This document shows, one piece after another, positions 1 through 12,117 of a stretch of DNA of 64,000 nt. Location: the NCBI GenBank assembly GCA_022813625.1, contig JAKLMB010000007.1, positions 434,001 through 498,000 on the forward strand. Reading direction: 5' to 3'. The position numbers were made by a program, and so were the translations under genes. The notes under the pieces were generated by a model that was not told the origin of the DNA, did not search any database, and saw nothing but the letters and a program-made list of their open reading frames with translations. This DNA is from Aaosphaeria pasadenensis. Its lineage: Eukaryota; Ascomycota; Dothideomycetes; Pleosporales. Each line of letters opens with the position of its first letter. The stretch's first letter is position 1.

Positions 1-138
1 GATGGGAAGTTTCGTCATCGTGATTCTGGATCGATTGTTGCGATCAATGACATCTTCCCCGATGCGCCACATTGCGCTAATCGGCTGGCACGGGCTGGCG
101 GCGAATACAAAGTACAATTGAGTGGGTACAGTGGCTAA
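1..138 (+). CDS. 3' end of an unidentified protein-coding gene
   Basis: Frame 1 is open from the first base to a TAA at 136–138, giving a 45-residue C-terminus. It contains the stretch INDIFPDAPHCANRLARAG, which looks like ordinary globular protein, and ends in QLSGYSG. The gene starts outside the window, so neither family nor function can be given. The end of the reading frame is followed by A+T-richer sequence typical of a 3' untranslated region. It could also be a chance open frame, but the codon composition and abrupt change after the stop favour a real gene end. Confidence 0.55.
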   Translation, partial: DGKFRHRDSGSIVAINDIFPDAPHCANRLARAGGEYKVQLSGYSG

Positions 139-1581
139 AAGGTCTAATTAATTGAATGAGCGAACTTGCTGGTTTATTGGTCTGCTTTATACTTCATGGA
201 TAACTCGGGGTGGTGCTGGTTGTAGCTTGTAGCTTGTTGTTGTTATTTTCTATCTTGTCAGCAATCGCGCAAGATACACAACATCCCCAATCGAGATTTG
301 ATAGCTGCATAGCTGCATGTCATGTCGACGCCACTCTGTCGTATCAGATACCTATGGCATTGTCCGATGGGAATGGCAATCCTATGTGATTTTGGCTGAA
401 ATGTGATGAGAAAGCCATGACGCAGCCCTGGTCTTAAGTCCGTGCACAACATGATGCGAATAGGCGTGGACGTGGACGTGGGCATGAAGCATGGCATCCT
501 GGAGGCTGATCAGCAGAAACGAGACGTCACATCAGGCAAGCGCTCGCCGCATTCCAAAACCTCCGTTCTGCAGGATGATTAGGACAAGGGGACACCTGTT
601 TTGAGCCTGACCTGATCCAATTGAGTGACAATCTCGCTAGCAAAGGCAAGGAGAAGGACAAGGGACGGGTTGTGATCCAAGGGAAGCGGGGGCGGATATC
701 AAGACGGGACAGGATGAGCGAGTATGTAATGTGTGTTCCAGGATCTTGGGTTTGGATGCGCTTTGTGGCTGTCACCAACCCTTCCCCTCCTGGGACGTGG
801 CTATTCATCGATGGATGTAGATCATGGATCGTGGATCAATAGTTGAATCCTTGCCGGTGAGATGTTGTGTACATGTGTACCTAACATACTCATGGCATGG
901 TGCTGGTGGCATGTCAATTGCTTTCGTACGACTAGTATTGTACCTCTCTTGGGCACAAAGAAGGTACCTCGTAAGGACATGTGAAGACATAACTTGAACA
1001 ATAATGTATGCACTGAATCAGGTACAGTATCAAGTTCATTGTGAGTTGGCAAGTAGAGAGTACTATACTTGTGCGAGTATGGTGAAGAATTGATGAAATG
1101 CGTGGAGGTGCTTGGCTTGAGCCTACTTCCCCTTTCCCTTTCCCTTCTTAGCATTAGGAGGAATTGTTGTCCGTCTCCTCCCCCCGTCTTTGTACTCGTA
1201 GGTTGGTAGCTATGAATTATGATGATGTGATGATGTGATGACGTCGCTGCCCGCTCTGCGACACGCGCCTGTACCACGGCAACGCCCACATGCCCTGAGC
1301 AACCAAATAAAAGTCTCTCCCTCTCCACCTTTATCTTTCGCACCTTCTTCTCTTAATACAACAAACAACAACACTCACATTCACACTCAACCTCATCTCA
1401 GACGCTGCAAACTCCTTCCCTTTCTCCAATTCCAATCTCAATACCATTACCATCCACTAGCCCTAAACTCCATCCCCCACTGCGGCTTCATCCTTTGCCG
1501 CATTGCTACCTTGCGATTGTTTTCTTTCTCTAGTGATACCCAGATACCCTAATTGAGGCCATTCCCTCTTCGCAAACAGTC
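139..1581. other. Intergenic, no gene seen
   Basis: I see no convincing gene here. Short open frames on both strands lack protein-like composition. The last 250 bases are rich in C and T on the plus strand, as expected for the leader of the HAM1-like gene. A short (GATGAT)-type run lies near 1217–1240. Confidence 0.6.
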
Positions 1582-4500
1582 ATGTCTTCTTCTAAAGCTG
1601 TGAACGTCCCTACGGACGTCAAGCAAAAGGAGATTGATGTCAAGTAGGTTCTATTTCTACCTCAATTCAATGGCGGATTTTGCTAACAATCTTCTCAGCA
1701 ACAAGCTCCAGCTTTATGGCATTTGGCAAGGTAAGCTTCCCTATTGTCACAGATTTATCTCGTAACACCATGATGTCGCGTGCGTTTATCCTCCTACGTC
1801 ATGAGGGCCCGTTGTAGGGAAAAGAGTTTTGTTGGCCCAGTTCCCCGATTGCAATTGGTTAATCATGTTATGGGACACTATAATCGCGCGGCATCAATGG
1901 CATTGCTTGTCTGGAAAGTTGCTAACATTCTCTAGCCTTCGCAAACGGCAAGGTCCCCTCCAACCAGCAAATCGACATTGCTCTAAATAGCGCCCTTGCT
2001 TCCAAGCCGTTGTCATCGCCATCCAAGAAACTTAGCGCAGAAGGCCAATCCCTCGTTACCGATCTTCGCAATGTCATTGAGCAGGCCAAGCTCCTACTCC
2101 TCACCAAGAACGATGGGAACCTGCTCCAGGACTTCATCTGGCAAACCGAGCAGATCACGGGCGCGGGTGCTCAAGTCCCGGGCGCACCAGTCGACAAGGA
2201 TACCGCACGTCAACATGGCAACGAGGCCCTCGAGGGTCTTCGCACTTTGGGAACGCTCGTTATCAGCAACGGCCAATTCAGAAAGCTTCTCTCGGATGCA
2301 TCCATTCTCCTTCGTGATATTGCAGGTGACGCAGCTACCAACACGGCCAACAAGGTTAGGCCCAACGAGGAGCAGTTGAGCCAGATTGACCGTCCCGCCG
2401 AGGACAACACCTGGCACGAAACCCCAGACCTATCCAAGGGAAACCTTCAGAACCAGCTCAAGCAGAACATTCCCTTCGGCAAGGGAGACGCTAAGCAGGC
2501 CGCGGGCGACATCAACCAGGCTGCTCATCCCGCTGGCTCTCGGGACCCTGCCGACACCGCTGACCTTCTAGCACGCGAGCAACAGCAGGGAACTCAGCAA
2601 GGTCTCAATGCTCAGGCTGCTGCTGTACAGGCTAAGGAGAGTATCTCTCAGAACATTCCCGAAGAGGACAAGGACCGCGCCCGCCGACAGCGTGAGCGAG
2701 CTCAGAACTACTTCAAGGGAAAGGTTCCCCAGGAGCGTCGCGAACAAACCATTTGGCGCTTGAAGAAGATGATTGTCGAGATCCAGGGACACCAGGACTA
2801 CCAGCGTGCCATCGAGACTCTTCTTCGTTTGGCTGAGCAGTACGCCGGCCATGGCAGGGACCTTAGCGTTCAAGGCAAGGGAACTGTCCAAGGTGCGCAC
2901 AGCGACGATGCTTTGCAACTTGCAGAGGCTGACCTGAAGGTGCGTTGTTCTCTAGGTTTTCTTTCTGATAACACCAGTTTACTGACCACAATAAAGACTC
3001 TTTTGGAGCGTTTTGCCAACAGCACCTCATTCGATGACCTCATCGACTCCATTAATCAGATCTACAGGGATGCTGACCGTGACCCCGAACTGAAGAACTG
3101 GTTCAAGCGCCTCAATGTGTACATTCACAAGCTCTTGCAGCAACAGGGCTACATTCTTGAGGATACTTCCAATGAGGAATGGAATGTCATCTATGATCAG
3201 GGTCGCGAGCTCCTCCGTCATCGCTACCGTGGACACACCGACCGCATTGCGGACGAATTCAAGTTCCTTGGTCAGCAATTTGATGCCGACCCCCAGAACC
3301 AAGCTTTCGCCAACTCTGTCACCAAGCTCTTCAACGACCTCGTCCAAGATGAGAACGGCAAGCCTGTGTTCAAGCGTCATTTGGTCAAGGATCTTACCGA
3401 GGTCATCCTTCCTGGATTCTTCGAGAGTGTCCGATACGTTCCCATCCCCCGTATCGAGTACAGTGACCCCATGGTCGACGCTGTGGTCGAGAACCTTGTT
3501 ATTGAGGGTGACAATCTTGCACCCAATGTCATGGAGTTTGGCTCTGATAACTTCTGGCGCTGGGGACGCAAGAAGATCTCCAACAAGAACAAGAACAAGG
3601 TCATGCTTTCCGTCTCCGGAGTTCAAATGGACCTTCGCGATGTCTCTTACTACGTGAAGCGCAAGCAGGGCTTCCCTTCCATTACCGACAAGGGTGTCAT
3701 GGACGTCTTCATGGGTGGCAGCGGATTCAGCTTCAAGGTTGAAATGGAGACCGCCGACAAGGATGACAAGATCCACTACTTCAAGATCAATAAGGTCACC
3801 TCTGACATCCAGAACTTGCAGATCAAATTGAAGAAGAGCAACCACAAGCTCCTATTCAGCTTGTTCAAGCCACTTCTCCTCAAGGTCATGCGTCCAGTCA
3901 TTCAGCGTGTCCTAGAGCAGCAGATCAAGAACAACGTTAACCAGCTTGACGCCATTCTCTACGATATCAAGACCGAGGCTGAGAAGGCCGAGGCCGAGGC
4001 CAAGCGCAATCCCGATCCAGAGAACCTCCAGAACATCTACCAGCGCTATGCTACTGCTGCCAACCAACGCATCATGCAGGGCAAGCAGAAGAAGGACAAG
4101 CTCGAGCAGCGCGCCAAGAACACCAAGGTCAACATGGCCGTCACGAAGGAGGACTCTATCTTCCAGAACATTTCTCTACCAGGTGGTATCAGCACCAAGG
4201 CCACCGAGTACAAGCAGCTCGCTGCCAAGGGTGACAAGTGGGAGAGCCCTGTCTTCTCCATTGGATCTGCCAAAGAATCTACTAGTCTCCCCAAGATTGC
4301 CACTGTTCAGCGCAAGCCCCACGGCCCAGCTGGCGGATATGGACGTCCTAACTTGGATCAACCTCTCCAGGCTGGACAAGGTGGTTTCACTAATGCCGGT
4401 GTCGCTGGTGTTGATAGTTATGGTCAGCCCGGTGCCGTTGGTTCTTCTGGTTATGGCCAGCCTGGTGTTGCCGGTTCTTCTGGCTACGGCCAGCCCGGTG

Positions 4501-4697
4501 CTACCGGATCTGCTGGCTATGGTCAGCCTGGTCTTCCTGCTGGAAACGCCGCTGCTCAACCTCAGACAGGCTTCGCCGGCCAAGTTGACAACGCCTTCAA
4601 CAAAAACACTGCTGCCCCCATTGCCGGTACCAATGCTAACAACCAATACAACACCACTCTTGGTGCCGAGAACCCTGTCTTCCAGGGCCGCGTCTAA
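1582..4697 (+). CDS. HAM1-like fungal protein (HAM1_N/HAM1_C, former DUF5923/DUF4449)
   Basis: Four exons are proposed: 1582–1643, 1699–1730, 1936–2939 and 2997–4697, giving 932 residues. Junctions carry GT–AG ends and branch-like gctaac near 1682 and 1921 and actgac near 2981. The protein resembles the large HAM1-type family of filamentous fungi: a helical N-terminal half, then a region with alternating strands related to lipid-binding BPI/SMP-like folds, then a long charged helix. Its molecular role is not established; names in the family refer to hyphal fusion and mating phenotypes. The C-terminus holds four 11-residue repeats built on GYGQPG and is otherwise low in complexity. The third intron is 57 nt and free of stops, so unspliced RNA would still be read through, adding 19 residues. 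The start follows a CT-rich leader and gives a family-like N-terminus. Family assignment is from memory of its sequence pattern. Confidence 0.85.
4416..4545 (+). repeat. 33-bp coding tandem repeat (GYGQPG units)
   Basis: Four consecutive 11-residue units of the form SGYGQPGxxGS lie near the C-terminus of the HAM1-like protein. Units differ at synonymous and non-synonymous positions, so the array is not freshly duplicated. Similar Gly/Gln/Tyr/Pro repeats are often disordered. Confidence 0.85.
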
Positions 4698-5022
4698 GTC
4701 ACTCGTTAGCTTCTTTTGGGGCTTTCCTGTGATGAATTCGTAATGAACTATTGAGCATGGGTAATGACTTTCTTAGTTTCTTCCCTTCTTGGATGATACC
4801 ATGATTGCGCCGGGCGCATAGCATACGGGTAAAATGTCTTGTGATTTCGTTTATCGGAAAAGTGAATGGCCCGTAATGCGGAGGATAAGGGGAAGGATAG
4901 GTGGCCAATAAGGCATTGCATAGTAATAATAAAATTCATGTCTCTTCACACGTTCCATCGTTCTGATCAATGTCTCTCTATATTATATAATGCTGATGCT
5001 GTAATTTAGCCAAGTGGAAATC
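4698..5022. other. Convergent 3' intergenic region
   Basis: This stretch separates the ends of two convergent genes. It is A+T-rich, with aataataaaa near 4923 and tatattatataa near 4978 that could serve as poly(A) efficiency signals for one or both genes. No gene seen. Confidence 0.6.
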
Positions 5023-5886
5023 TCACTTCTGTGCAATAACAACCCATTGGCTTGCTTTCATCTGAACAACACCATCCACAACAGCCGTCGTCTTCATAGC
5101 CAACATCAGCTCCACCAAATAATCGACCGAAGCATCCCAATTCCTCTCATCCTCTTCCTGCCACCTCCCGATTCCTCCCAGATAAGCCCAGGCCTTCTCC
5201 GCCCAGTCTCTAAACTCCCCCTCTGGGATCTGTGTCGTCGTCTCACTCTCCTCCATCCGCATATTCTCCTCCTTGAACCCGGCCTCCAGCATGATCTTCT
5301 TCAGCTGCGACCCATTATTCCAGTTGATGACCGGCGCAGGGAACGGCTTGCCGGGCCTAAACCTATCATGAATCGTCTTGATGGGAAAGAACCACGTGAT
5401 AAGCTTCCAGCAATTCACCACCGCCGTACCCCCAGTCTTCAACGTCCTATAAATCTCCTTCGTACCATCAAGGCCCCCACTCGTCATGAAGAAAATCCCA
5501 ATATTCGTAACACTCAAATCAAAGAACTCGTCCGCAAATCCCAGCTTCTCACCCGCCTGATTCGACACCTCAACCGGCCAGCCCTTCTCCTCGACCTCCG
5601 CCTCCAGCACGTCCAGGAATATCTGGTCCGTGTCCGTGGCGTGGATCTTGAGTGTCGACTCTGGGTGGGACGCGTGCGAGGAGAGGAGGAGCTGCGTCAC
5701 GGTTCCGGGTCCGCAGGCGTTGTCGTGGACAACGGAGCCGGAGCGGAGGGCTGGGAGGAGGGAGAGGTTGTGGGATGCGAGGCGCTTTGTCACGGCGCCG
5801 CCTGAGGCGTCGTAGGTGCGGACTTTGGAGGGGCCGGCGAGGAGGGCGGAGGCGCGGGTGGGGAGGTGTGGGGAGAGGGGGTCCAT
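5023..5886 (-). CDS. Class I SAM-dependent methyltransferase
   Basis: A single uninterrupted frame of 287 residues. The Rossmann-type core is visible: motif I as DNACGPGTVTQLL near residue 57, an acidic residue after strand 2 (HATDTDQ near 82), then GEKLGFADEFFDLSVTNIG, matching the post-II region where the methyl acceptor pocket begins. Later, LKTGGTAVVNCW matches motif III. The pattern resembles fungal UbiE/LaeA-like small-molecule methyltransferases. No signal peptide or membrane segment is visible, so a cytosolic enzyme is likely. The substrate cannot be inferred, and neighbours (HAM1-like, CDC48) are housekeeping, giving no pathway hint. The first ATG of the frame is used; it lies just before the Rossmann core with about 50 residues of leader, normal for the family. 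Confidence 0.88.
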   Translation of the reverse strand: MDPLSPHLPTRASALLAGPSKVRTYDASGGAVTKRLASHNLSLLPALRSGSVVHDNACGPGTVTQLLLSSHASHPESTLKIHATDTDQIFLDVLEAEVEEKGWPVEVSNQAGEKLGFADEFFDLSVTNIGIFFMTSGGLDGTKEIYRTLKTGGTAVVNCWKLITWFFPIKTIHDRFRPGKPFPAPVINWNNGSQLKKIMLEAGFKEENMRMEESETTTQIPEGEFRDWAEKAWAYLGGIGRWQEEDERNWDASVDYLVELMLAMKTTAVVDGVVQMKASQWVVIAQK

Positions 5887-7895
5887 TGTTGGATTGTTGT
5901 TGAAGATGGGATTGGGGTTGTTGGGTTGGGTTGGCGGTGTGATGGGATGGGTTTGTTATGTGGTTATAGTGATGTGAAAGGGTGGAATTGAGGAATTGGA
6001 AGTAGGTGTAATACGATGATGAGTATTCCTAAATCTATACGATGGTGTTGGGTTGTTTATATACACGCTCAAGACATCATCCGTCTGCTCGCCTTGGTGT
6101 CTAGTGCTTATTCACTACTAAATCCTACAACGCTTCCTGTTGATTCGAATTCTCGCACATCAAGCCTTCTGGGCGAAGCTTCGCACGAGAAAAGAGGCTG
6201 GGGGGACGAGGATGAGGCTGAAGCATTGTGGTGGTGGAGTTGAAAGATCACGTCCGATATGGAGGTTCACGATGTCCGGGGGGAGATATGGAGGTCGTGG
6301 GTCGGGCGAATCGGACGGGTCGGCGTTGGGGGGTTGGAGCCGGGGGTCTTCTCCGCGTGCTGTGCTCGGGGCTTTGGTTGGGTCCTTCGAATGCAGGTAC
6401 ATACTTGGTGGGCACGGAGTAGAGTGTGTTTATAATGCTTAATGTCTCTTGTTTATGGTTGGATATTGTTTACTATATGTGATCGCTCCACATCTCATGT
6501 TATATCGTATGGTATCTCTGTCAGAATACGCCAAACATAACTACAATGTCTCCTTCGACTAAAGAATATGTATGGCAATGCCAGACATGACAAGCTTGAT
6601 CAATATCTCGCTTGCATCCGTAAACCCCGATCTCTGACTATTCAAGAAGCAGTAATAATGGAATGCAGTTCCATTACAACAAGACCTGAGGTTTGTTACA
6701 ACTTGGACTTGTCCGCAGATTTTAGTGCGGACGCACCGTTCAATGATCGCCCGTTAGTCTAGGATAATAAGCTATCGGTGCATTTACGAGATAGTCGACC
6801 GACCGTATCTATCTCAACGTACTCTGTACTCCGTATGGGACATAGCAGTTGACATTGATACACCTACTCTAGCAGGACTAAATAGTCAATGTAGGGTTTC
6901 GATGTTAACGATAGACGACGGCGACGACTGCAACGAAGCGGTGTACATCCAGCACTCACATCCATGCACTCGATTATGCACCAGCTCAACATTGGTTGCG
7001 GACATGCATGGAGGCGGCCATGGTCTGAGCACCCCAGTGCCACAAGTATGTCTGCCGAAACGGATCGAAATCTATGGCAATGCCGTTCCAAAGTCGCACA
7101 GAGAATTATTGGTATCTTGATCCTCGACTAATCATTGGATAAGTGAGTCATAATCAGAAGGGAGATGAGCGGCAAGGCTGCAGAGGTTGCCGCATGTTGT
7201 TTGCCTGCAATCTATTCCGTCATAGCGTCTTCAATGAGGCGGTACTGTGGTGGCACCCTAGTAGGCAGTAGTGATGGATGGAAAACCTGGTGCTCCTAAT
7301 GTTTGCTATGCGCTGTGATAGCTCAGTTTCTCGGTCCCTTACTGAACTATTGATATCAGTTCCAATACACTTGAGATGGTAGCTACTTGATATGCGATGA
7401 GGCCTGGCGAACGTGTCGAATGCGGAGGCTGGACCGTAACTTGAACTGATGCGGGTCTCGCCAAAGTAGAAAGTATAGCGAACCGACGGTGAATCCAAGA
7501 GACACGTTGGAATCAACCAAACTGTAGATAGTGAGCACCAGACTGGAAAGATATATCTAGATACTGCTCGTACATAGACGTGTGGCAACACAAGTGAGAG
7601 GCGGATTATGGCTTTGGAGTACGAGTAAGTGAGAGAGCGCCTTTCCACCATGGAAGGTTCGAGATAGCGTCACGTGTGCGGGTTTCTAAGAGCGCCCGCC
7701 AAGCGCCGCTAAAGTACTGCCTGGTCGGAGCTCCATAACATCACCGTCAGAGCAACGCAGCTACTTAAACACCACCTTGCCTCTCTCACCACTACCCCAT
7801 CTCCCCATCCCCATAGTAATCTCTACGCATACGCCGATCAGTCTGAAATCGATTCCGAATTAATTCTCATCACTTCACAGAGACTGAACTGCACA
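5887..7895. other. Intergenic, no gene seen
   Basis: About 2 kb without a convincing gene. A G-rich plus-strand patch lies at 6190–6370. One copy of the 9-bp motif TACTCCGTA lies at 6827–6835. The last 150 bases are C/T-rich (contains ctctctcaccactacccc near 7780), consistent with the CDC48 promoter and leader. Confidence 0.6.
6827..6835 (-). repeat. TACGGAGTA motif copy 1
   Basis: Exact copy on the minus strand (read TACTCCGTA on the plus strand), lying between genes. Confidence 0.7.
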
Positions 7896-10572
7896 ATGTC
7901 GGCTGAACCTGAACACGCCGCGAAGAAGGTGGATCTCTCCAAGTAAGTTGCCTCCGCCTCACTCATCGCACTGGATCGACAAGTAGCTAACAAACTTTCT
8001 CAGAGATCCATCTGGCGCTGAGCACAAAGAGGTAAATAGGCCGAATACCGAAATTTCACAGTCCAAGTTTACTGACCCGCTACAGGATGAAGTTGCAACC
8101 GCCATCCTCAAGAAGAAGAAGAAGCCCAACTCTTTGATGTAAGCTTACACTGGGTCTTGCGGGGTTGAAAACAGCTAACAAGGGATTCCAGCGTCACTGA
8201 TGCCACCAACGATGATAACTCGATCATTGCCCTGTCAAACAACACCATGGAGCTTCTCCAGCTCTTCCGTGGCGATACAGTCTTGGTCAAGGGCAAGAAG
8301 CGAAAGGACACCGTTCTTATCGTGCTCGCAGACGACGAACTCGATGATGGCTCAGCACGGATAAACCGAGTAGTCCGACACAACTTGAGGGTGAAGCACG
8401 GCGATGTGATCACCATTCACCCATGCCCAGACATCAAATATGTACGTTTTTCGCGTTATCATGGGAATGACTTTTGCTAACAATTGCCACCAGGCCAAGC
8501 GTATTGCCGTTCTCCCTATCGCAGACACAGTCGAGGGTATCACCGGATCATTATTCGACGTTTTCCTTGCACCGTACTTCCGAGAAGCATACAGGCCTGT
8601 CCGACAAGGCGATACTTTCACAGCCCGCGGCGGCATGCGACAAGTGGAGTTCAAGGTTGTGGAGGTAGACCCGCCAGAGTTTGGCATTGTTGCCCAGGAC
8701 ACAGTCATTCACTGCGAGGGCGAGCCTATCCAGCGAGAAGACGAGGAGGGCAACCTCAACGAGGTCGGATACGACGATATTGGTGGCTGCAGGAAGCAGA
8801 TGGCACAGATTCGTGAGCTTGTCGAGCTTCCTCTGCGACATCCTCAACTCTTCAAGTCCATCGGTATCAAGCCACCGCGTGGTATTCTCATGTACGGTCC
8901 TCCAGGTACCGGTAAGACCTTGATGGCTCGTGCCGTTGCCAACGAGACTGGTGCCTTCTTCTTCCTCATTAACGGACCCGAAATCATGTCTAAGATGGCT
9001 GGAGAATCCGAGTCCAACCTCAGGAAGGCTTTCGAGGAGGCGGAGAAGAACTCCCCCGCCATTATCTTCATCGATGAAATCGACTCGATCGCCCCCAAGC
9101 GTGAGAAGACCAACGGCGAGGTTGAGCGACGTGTCGTCTCGCAGTTGCTCACTCTCATGGACGGCATGAAGGCTCGCTCCAACGTTGTCGTCATGGCCGC
9201 CACCAACCGACCCAACTCCATCGACCCTGCCCTTCGTCGTTTCGGACGTTTCGACCGTGAAGTCGATATCGGTATCCCAGACCCCACCGGCCGTCTCGAG
9301 ATTCTCCAGATCCACACCAAGAACATGAAGCTTGGAGACGATGTTGATCTACAGACCATCGCCGCCGAGACTCACGGTTACGTCGGTTCTGATTTGGCAT
9401 CCCTCTGCTCCGAGGCTGCCATGCAGCAAATTCGTGAGAAGATGGATCTCATCGATCTGGATGAGGACACCATTGATGCCGAGGTTCTCGATTCTCTTGG
9501 TGTCACCATGGAGAACTTCCGCTTCGCCCTCGGAGTGTCCAACCCCTCTGCTCTCCGAGAGGTCGCCGTTGTCGAGGTCCCCAATGTCCGCTGGGAGGAT
9601 ATTGGTGGTCTCGAGGAGGTCAAGCGCGAGCTCATCGAGAGCGTCCAGTACCCCGTCGACCATCCCGACAAGTTCCTCAAATTCGGTCTTTCACCATCTC
9701 GTGGTGTTCTGTTCTACGGTCCCCCTGGTACTGGTAAGACTCTCTTGGCTAAGGCTGTTGCCAACGAGTGCGCTGCCAACTTCATCTCTGTCAAGGGCCC
9801 TGAACTGCTCAGCATGTGGTTCGGTGAGTCTGAGAGCAACATTCGCGACATCTTCGACAAGGCTCGTGCCGCAGCACCCTGTGTTGTCTTCCTCGACGAG
9901 TTGGACTCGATCGCCAAATCCCGTGGTGGATCTGTCGGTGACGCTGGCGGCGCGTCCGACCGTGTGGTCAACCAGCTTCTCACTGAGATGGACGGTATGA
10001 CCTCCAAGAAGAACGTCTTCGTCATCGGCGCAACCAACCGTCCCGAGCAGCTTGACAACGCTCTCTGCCGTCCTGGACGTCTCGACACCCTCGTCTACGT
10101 TCCCTTGCCCGATCAGCCTTCCCGTGCTGGTATCCTCAAGGCACAGCTCCGCAAGACTCCTGTCGCTCCTGATGTCGACATCGAATACATCGCTGCCAAC
10201 ACCCACGGTTTCTCTGGTGCCGATCTTGGCTTCGTCACCCAGCGTGCCGTCAAGCTTGCCATCAAGCAATCGATCTCCCTTGAGATTGAGCGCCAGAAGC
10301 TTCGCGAAGAAAAGGGTGAGAAGAGCGAGGATACCGAGATGGAGGACGATGTCGAGCTTGTTCCAGAGCTGACCAAGGCTCATTTCGAGGAAGCCATGCG
10401 CTCCGCTCGTCGTTCCGTCACTGATGTCGAGATCCGCCGATACGAGGCTTTCGCTCAAAGCATGAAGAACAGTGGAGGATCAAGCTTCTTCCGCTTCCCC
10501 GAGGAAGGTGAAGCCCAGGCCGACCAGAGCAACTTCGGCACTGCTGGCGAGGACGAAGATCTTTACAACTAG
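7896..10572 (+). CDS. CDC48: CDC48/p97 AAA+ ATPase (segregase)
   Basis: Five exons: 7896–7942, 8004–8031, 8086–8138, 8192–8441 and 8494–10572, giving 818 residues, the usual size for fungal Cdc48. The hexameric ATPase unfolds ubiquitinated substrates with Ufd1–Npl4 and other cofactors in cytosol and nucleus (ERAD, chromatin and ribosome quality control). The N domain spans about residues 30–200. D1 has Walker A GPPGTGKT at about 261–268 and Walker B FIDEID around 318–323. D2 has Walker A at about 535–542 and Walker B FLDELD at about 592–597. The tail is acidic and ends DEDLYN, close to the conserved C-terminal Tyr motif that binds PUB/PUL cofactors. Four introns crowd into the first 600 nt, all in the N-domain-coding part; the ATPase body is one exon. 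The exon 1 start gives the expected short acidic N-terminus. Identification is near certain; the smallest exon (28 nt) is the least certain detail. Confidence 0.97.
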
Positions 10573-12117
10573 AGTTTTGGGATCCATCGGAGGAGTTGAC
10601 CTTAATGATACAGGTTCATGAGCTCGCCATTCTCATATGATGCTACGGCGGATACGTGAAAGACATGGGGGGCACAGTTTTTATGGAATTGGTGCATTAC
10701 ATGCTTGCACACATGGGCGATGACGAATGTATTATGGGACTTTCTAAATCCCCCCTTTCAAAATTAGAATTGAGGGCCCGGAAACCCGTGGACTTTTTTC
10801 TTTTGCAGTCCATAGTACGAAACATGAAGATTTAAACGAAACTTCCCTGTGACCAGTACTCCGTAGAGTGAGATGCCCTTGCATTTGCCTGACACTTGTA
10901 CTTTAAATGTTTTTTTTTTCAGAGAACGATCTTATGTAGTTTTTCCTTGTTTCTCACTCGTAATGAAATGAATGCATTTAGTCCACAATCACGATTTACG
11001 TCTACCACCTTCGTCTCAACAAAACAGCATGACAAAATGAATTGAGTAGTTTCTATACAAACATGTGCTTTACTTGTACCGCCATTTGCCGCCCACCCCT
11101 CCATCAATTCACCTTCCTTTACACTCACACCCATCCCATTCACACGTATATCTCATATAAAACCTTTTCCTTCCCTCCCCATTCACCCACCTTCCTTCGT
11201 CTAACTATTTCATTGTCTGTGTCTAAGTGCAAGTGTTGGTGTGTGAGAGGGGGTAAACTAAAGAGATTTACTTTATCTCGCGCGAGAAGGAAGGACGGTG
11301 GCGTGTGAGGCGAGGTTGGTTGGTTGGTTGGTTGGTAAGACGGAGGGTTTTTTGGTTTCGTTTTCTTTTTCTCTGTCGGCCTTTTTCTGCTCTCTGTTTG
11401 GTTTTTTTTTGCTTGGACGTGGACTGGGTTGGATAGGATTGTGGTGAGGGGAGGGGGGTTTGTTTTTGAACAAGGGATTTGTTTGGGTCATTTCAGTTCG
11501 AATGTGGATTTGAATTTGGGTTCTTGTTTTGTATATTGTTATTGTAGCTATGTATGTACAGATTCAATTCTTTATCGAATATTTTGGTTCCCTAGTAAGC
11601 ATGCCGTGTGCTTCGAAACTTCCCTTGAAGAGCCTTGCAAGCCTGAGTGCGTGGGTTTGTGTGATTGTCTCTGCGGCGTAGAGAAGGTCAAGGACGAAAC
11701 CTGGAGTACGCAAGAACGTCTGCAGGTTGTTCAAAGATGGTTTCGTTGCCGAGCGCAAGGCTGTTTTGACGATGTAGTGTTTGAGCTTACGAGGTATTGA
11801 TGTTGGTGACTGTGCCGTGTTGCGAATGAACTGGGCTGTGCTCTGGTGCTTCTATCGTTCGATCCGCGCATTGGAGATGAGCGGTGGATTGCTCTGTCAA
11901 ACTCTCTTTATTCTTCAACGAGGCCAAGTAGGTGGCGGCAGGGCGTTCGATTCGGGATGCGTCGAGGGATATCAGTGTGAATACTCGTACAGCACGCGCT
12001 TGATGTGCGGTTGCCTTTCAACTTTCGTGCATGGCTGTCTTGCTGCGCCTGTCATCCCTCGTAGACCGAAACATTCGCGCTCTTTGAGTTTTTTTGAGAT
12101 CGCCTTTTGTTCATGGT
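10573..12117. other. Intergenic, no gene seen
   Basis: This stretch holds the 3' flank of CDC48 and the 3' flank of SUS1. It includes a motif copy at 10857–10865 and a G/T-rich plus-strand tract at about 11300–11560 with five GGTT units. No open frame here looks like a protein. Confidence 0.55.
10857..10865 (-). repeat. TACGGAGTA motif copy 2
   Basis: Exact copy on the minus strand (TACTCCGTA on the plus strand), about 290 bp beyond the CDC48 stop codon. Confidence 0.7.

Noticed and set aside
822..1343. 173-codon minus-strand open frame
   Set aside because: Low-complexity and without a family-like pattern; no supporting splice or start signals.
3027..3845. 272-codon minus-strand open frame
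   Set aside because: It lies antisense inside the HAM1-like coding sequence and is explained by its codon bias.
9691..10458. 255-codon minus-strand open frame in CDC48
   Set aside because: Antisense shadow of the second ATPase domain, which has strongly biased third positions.
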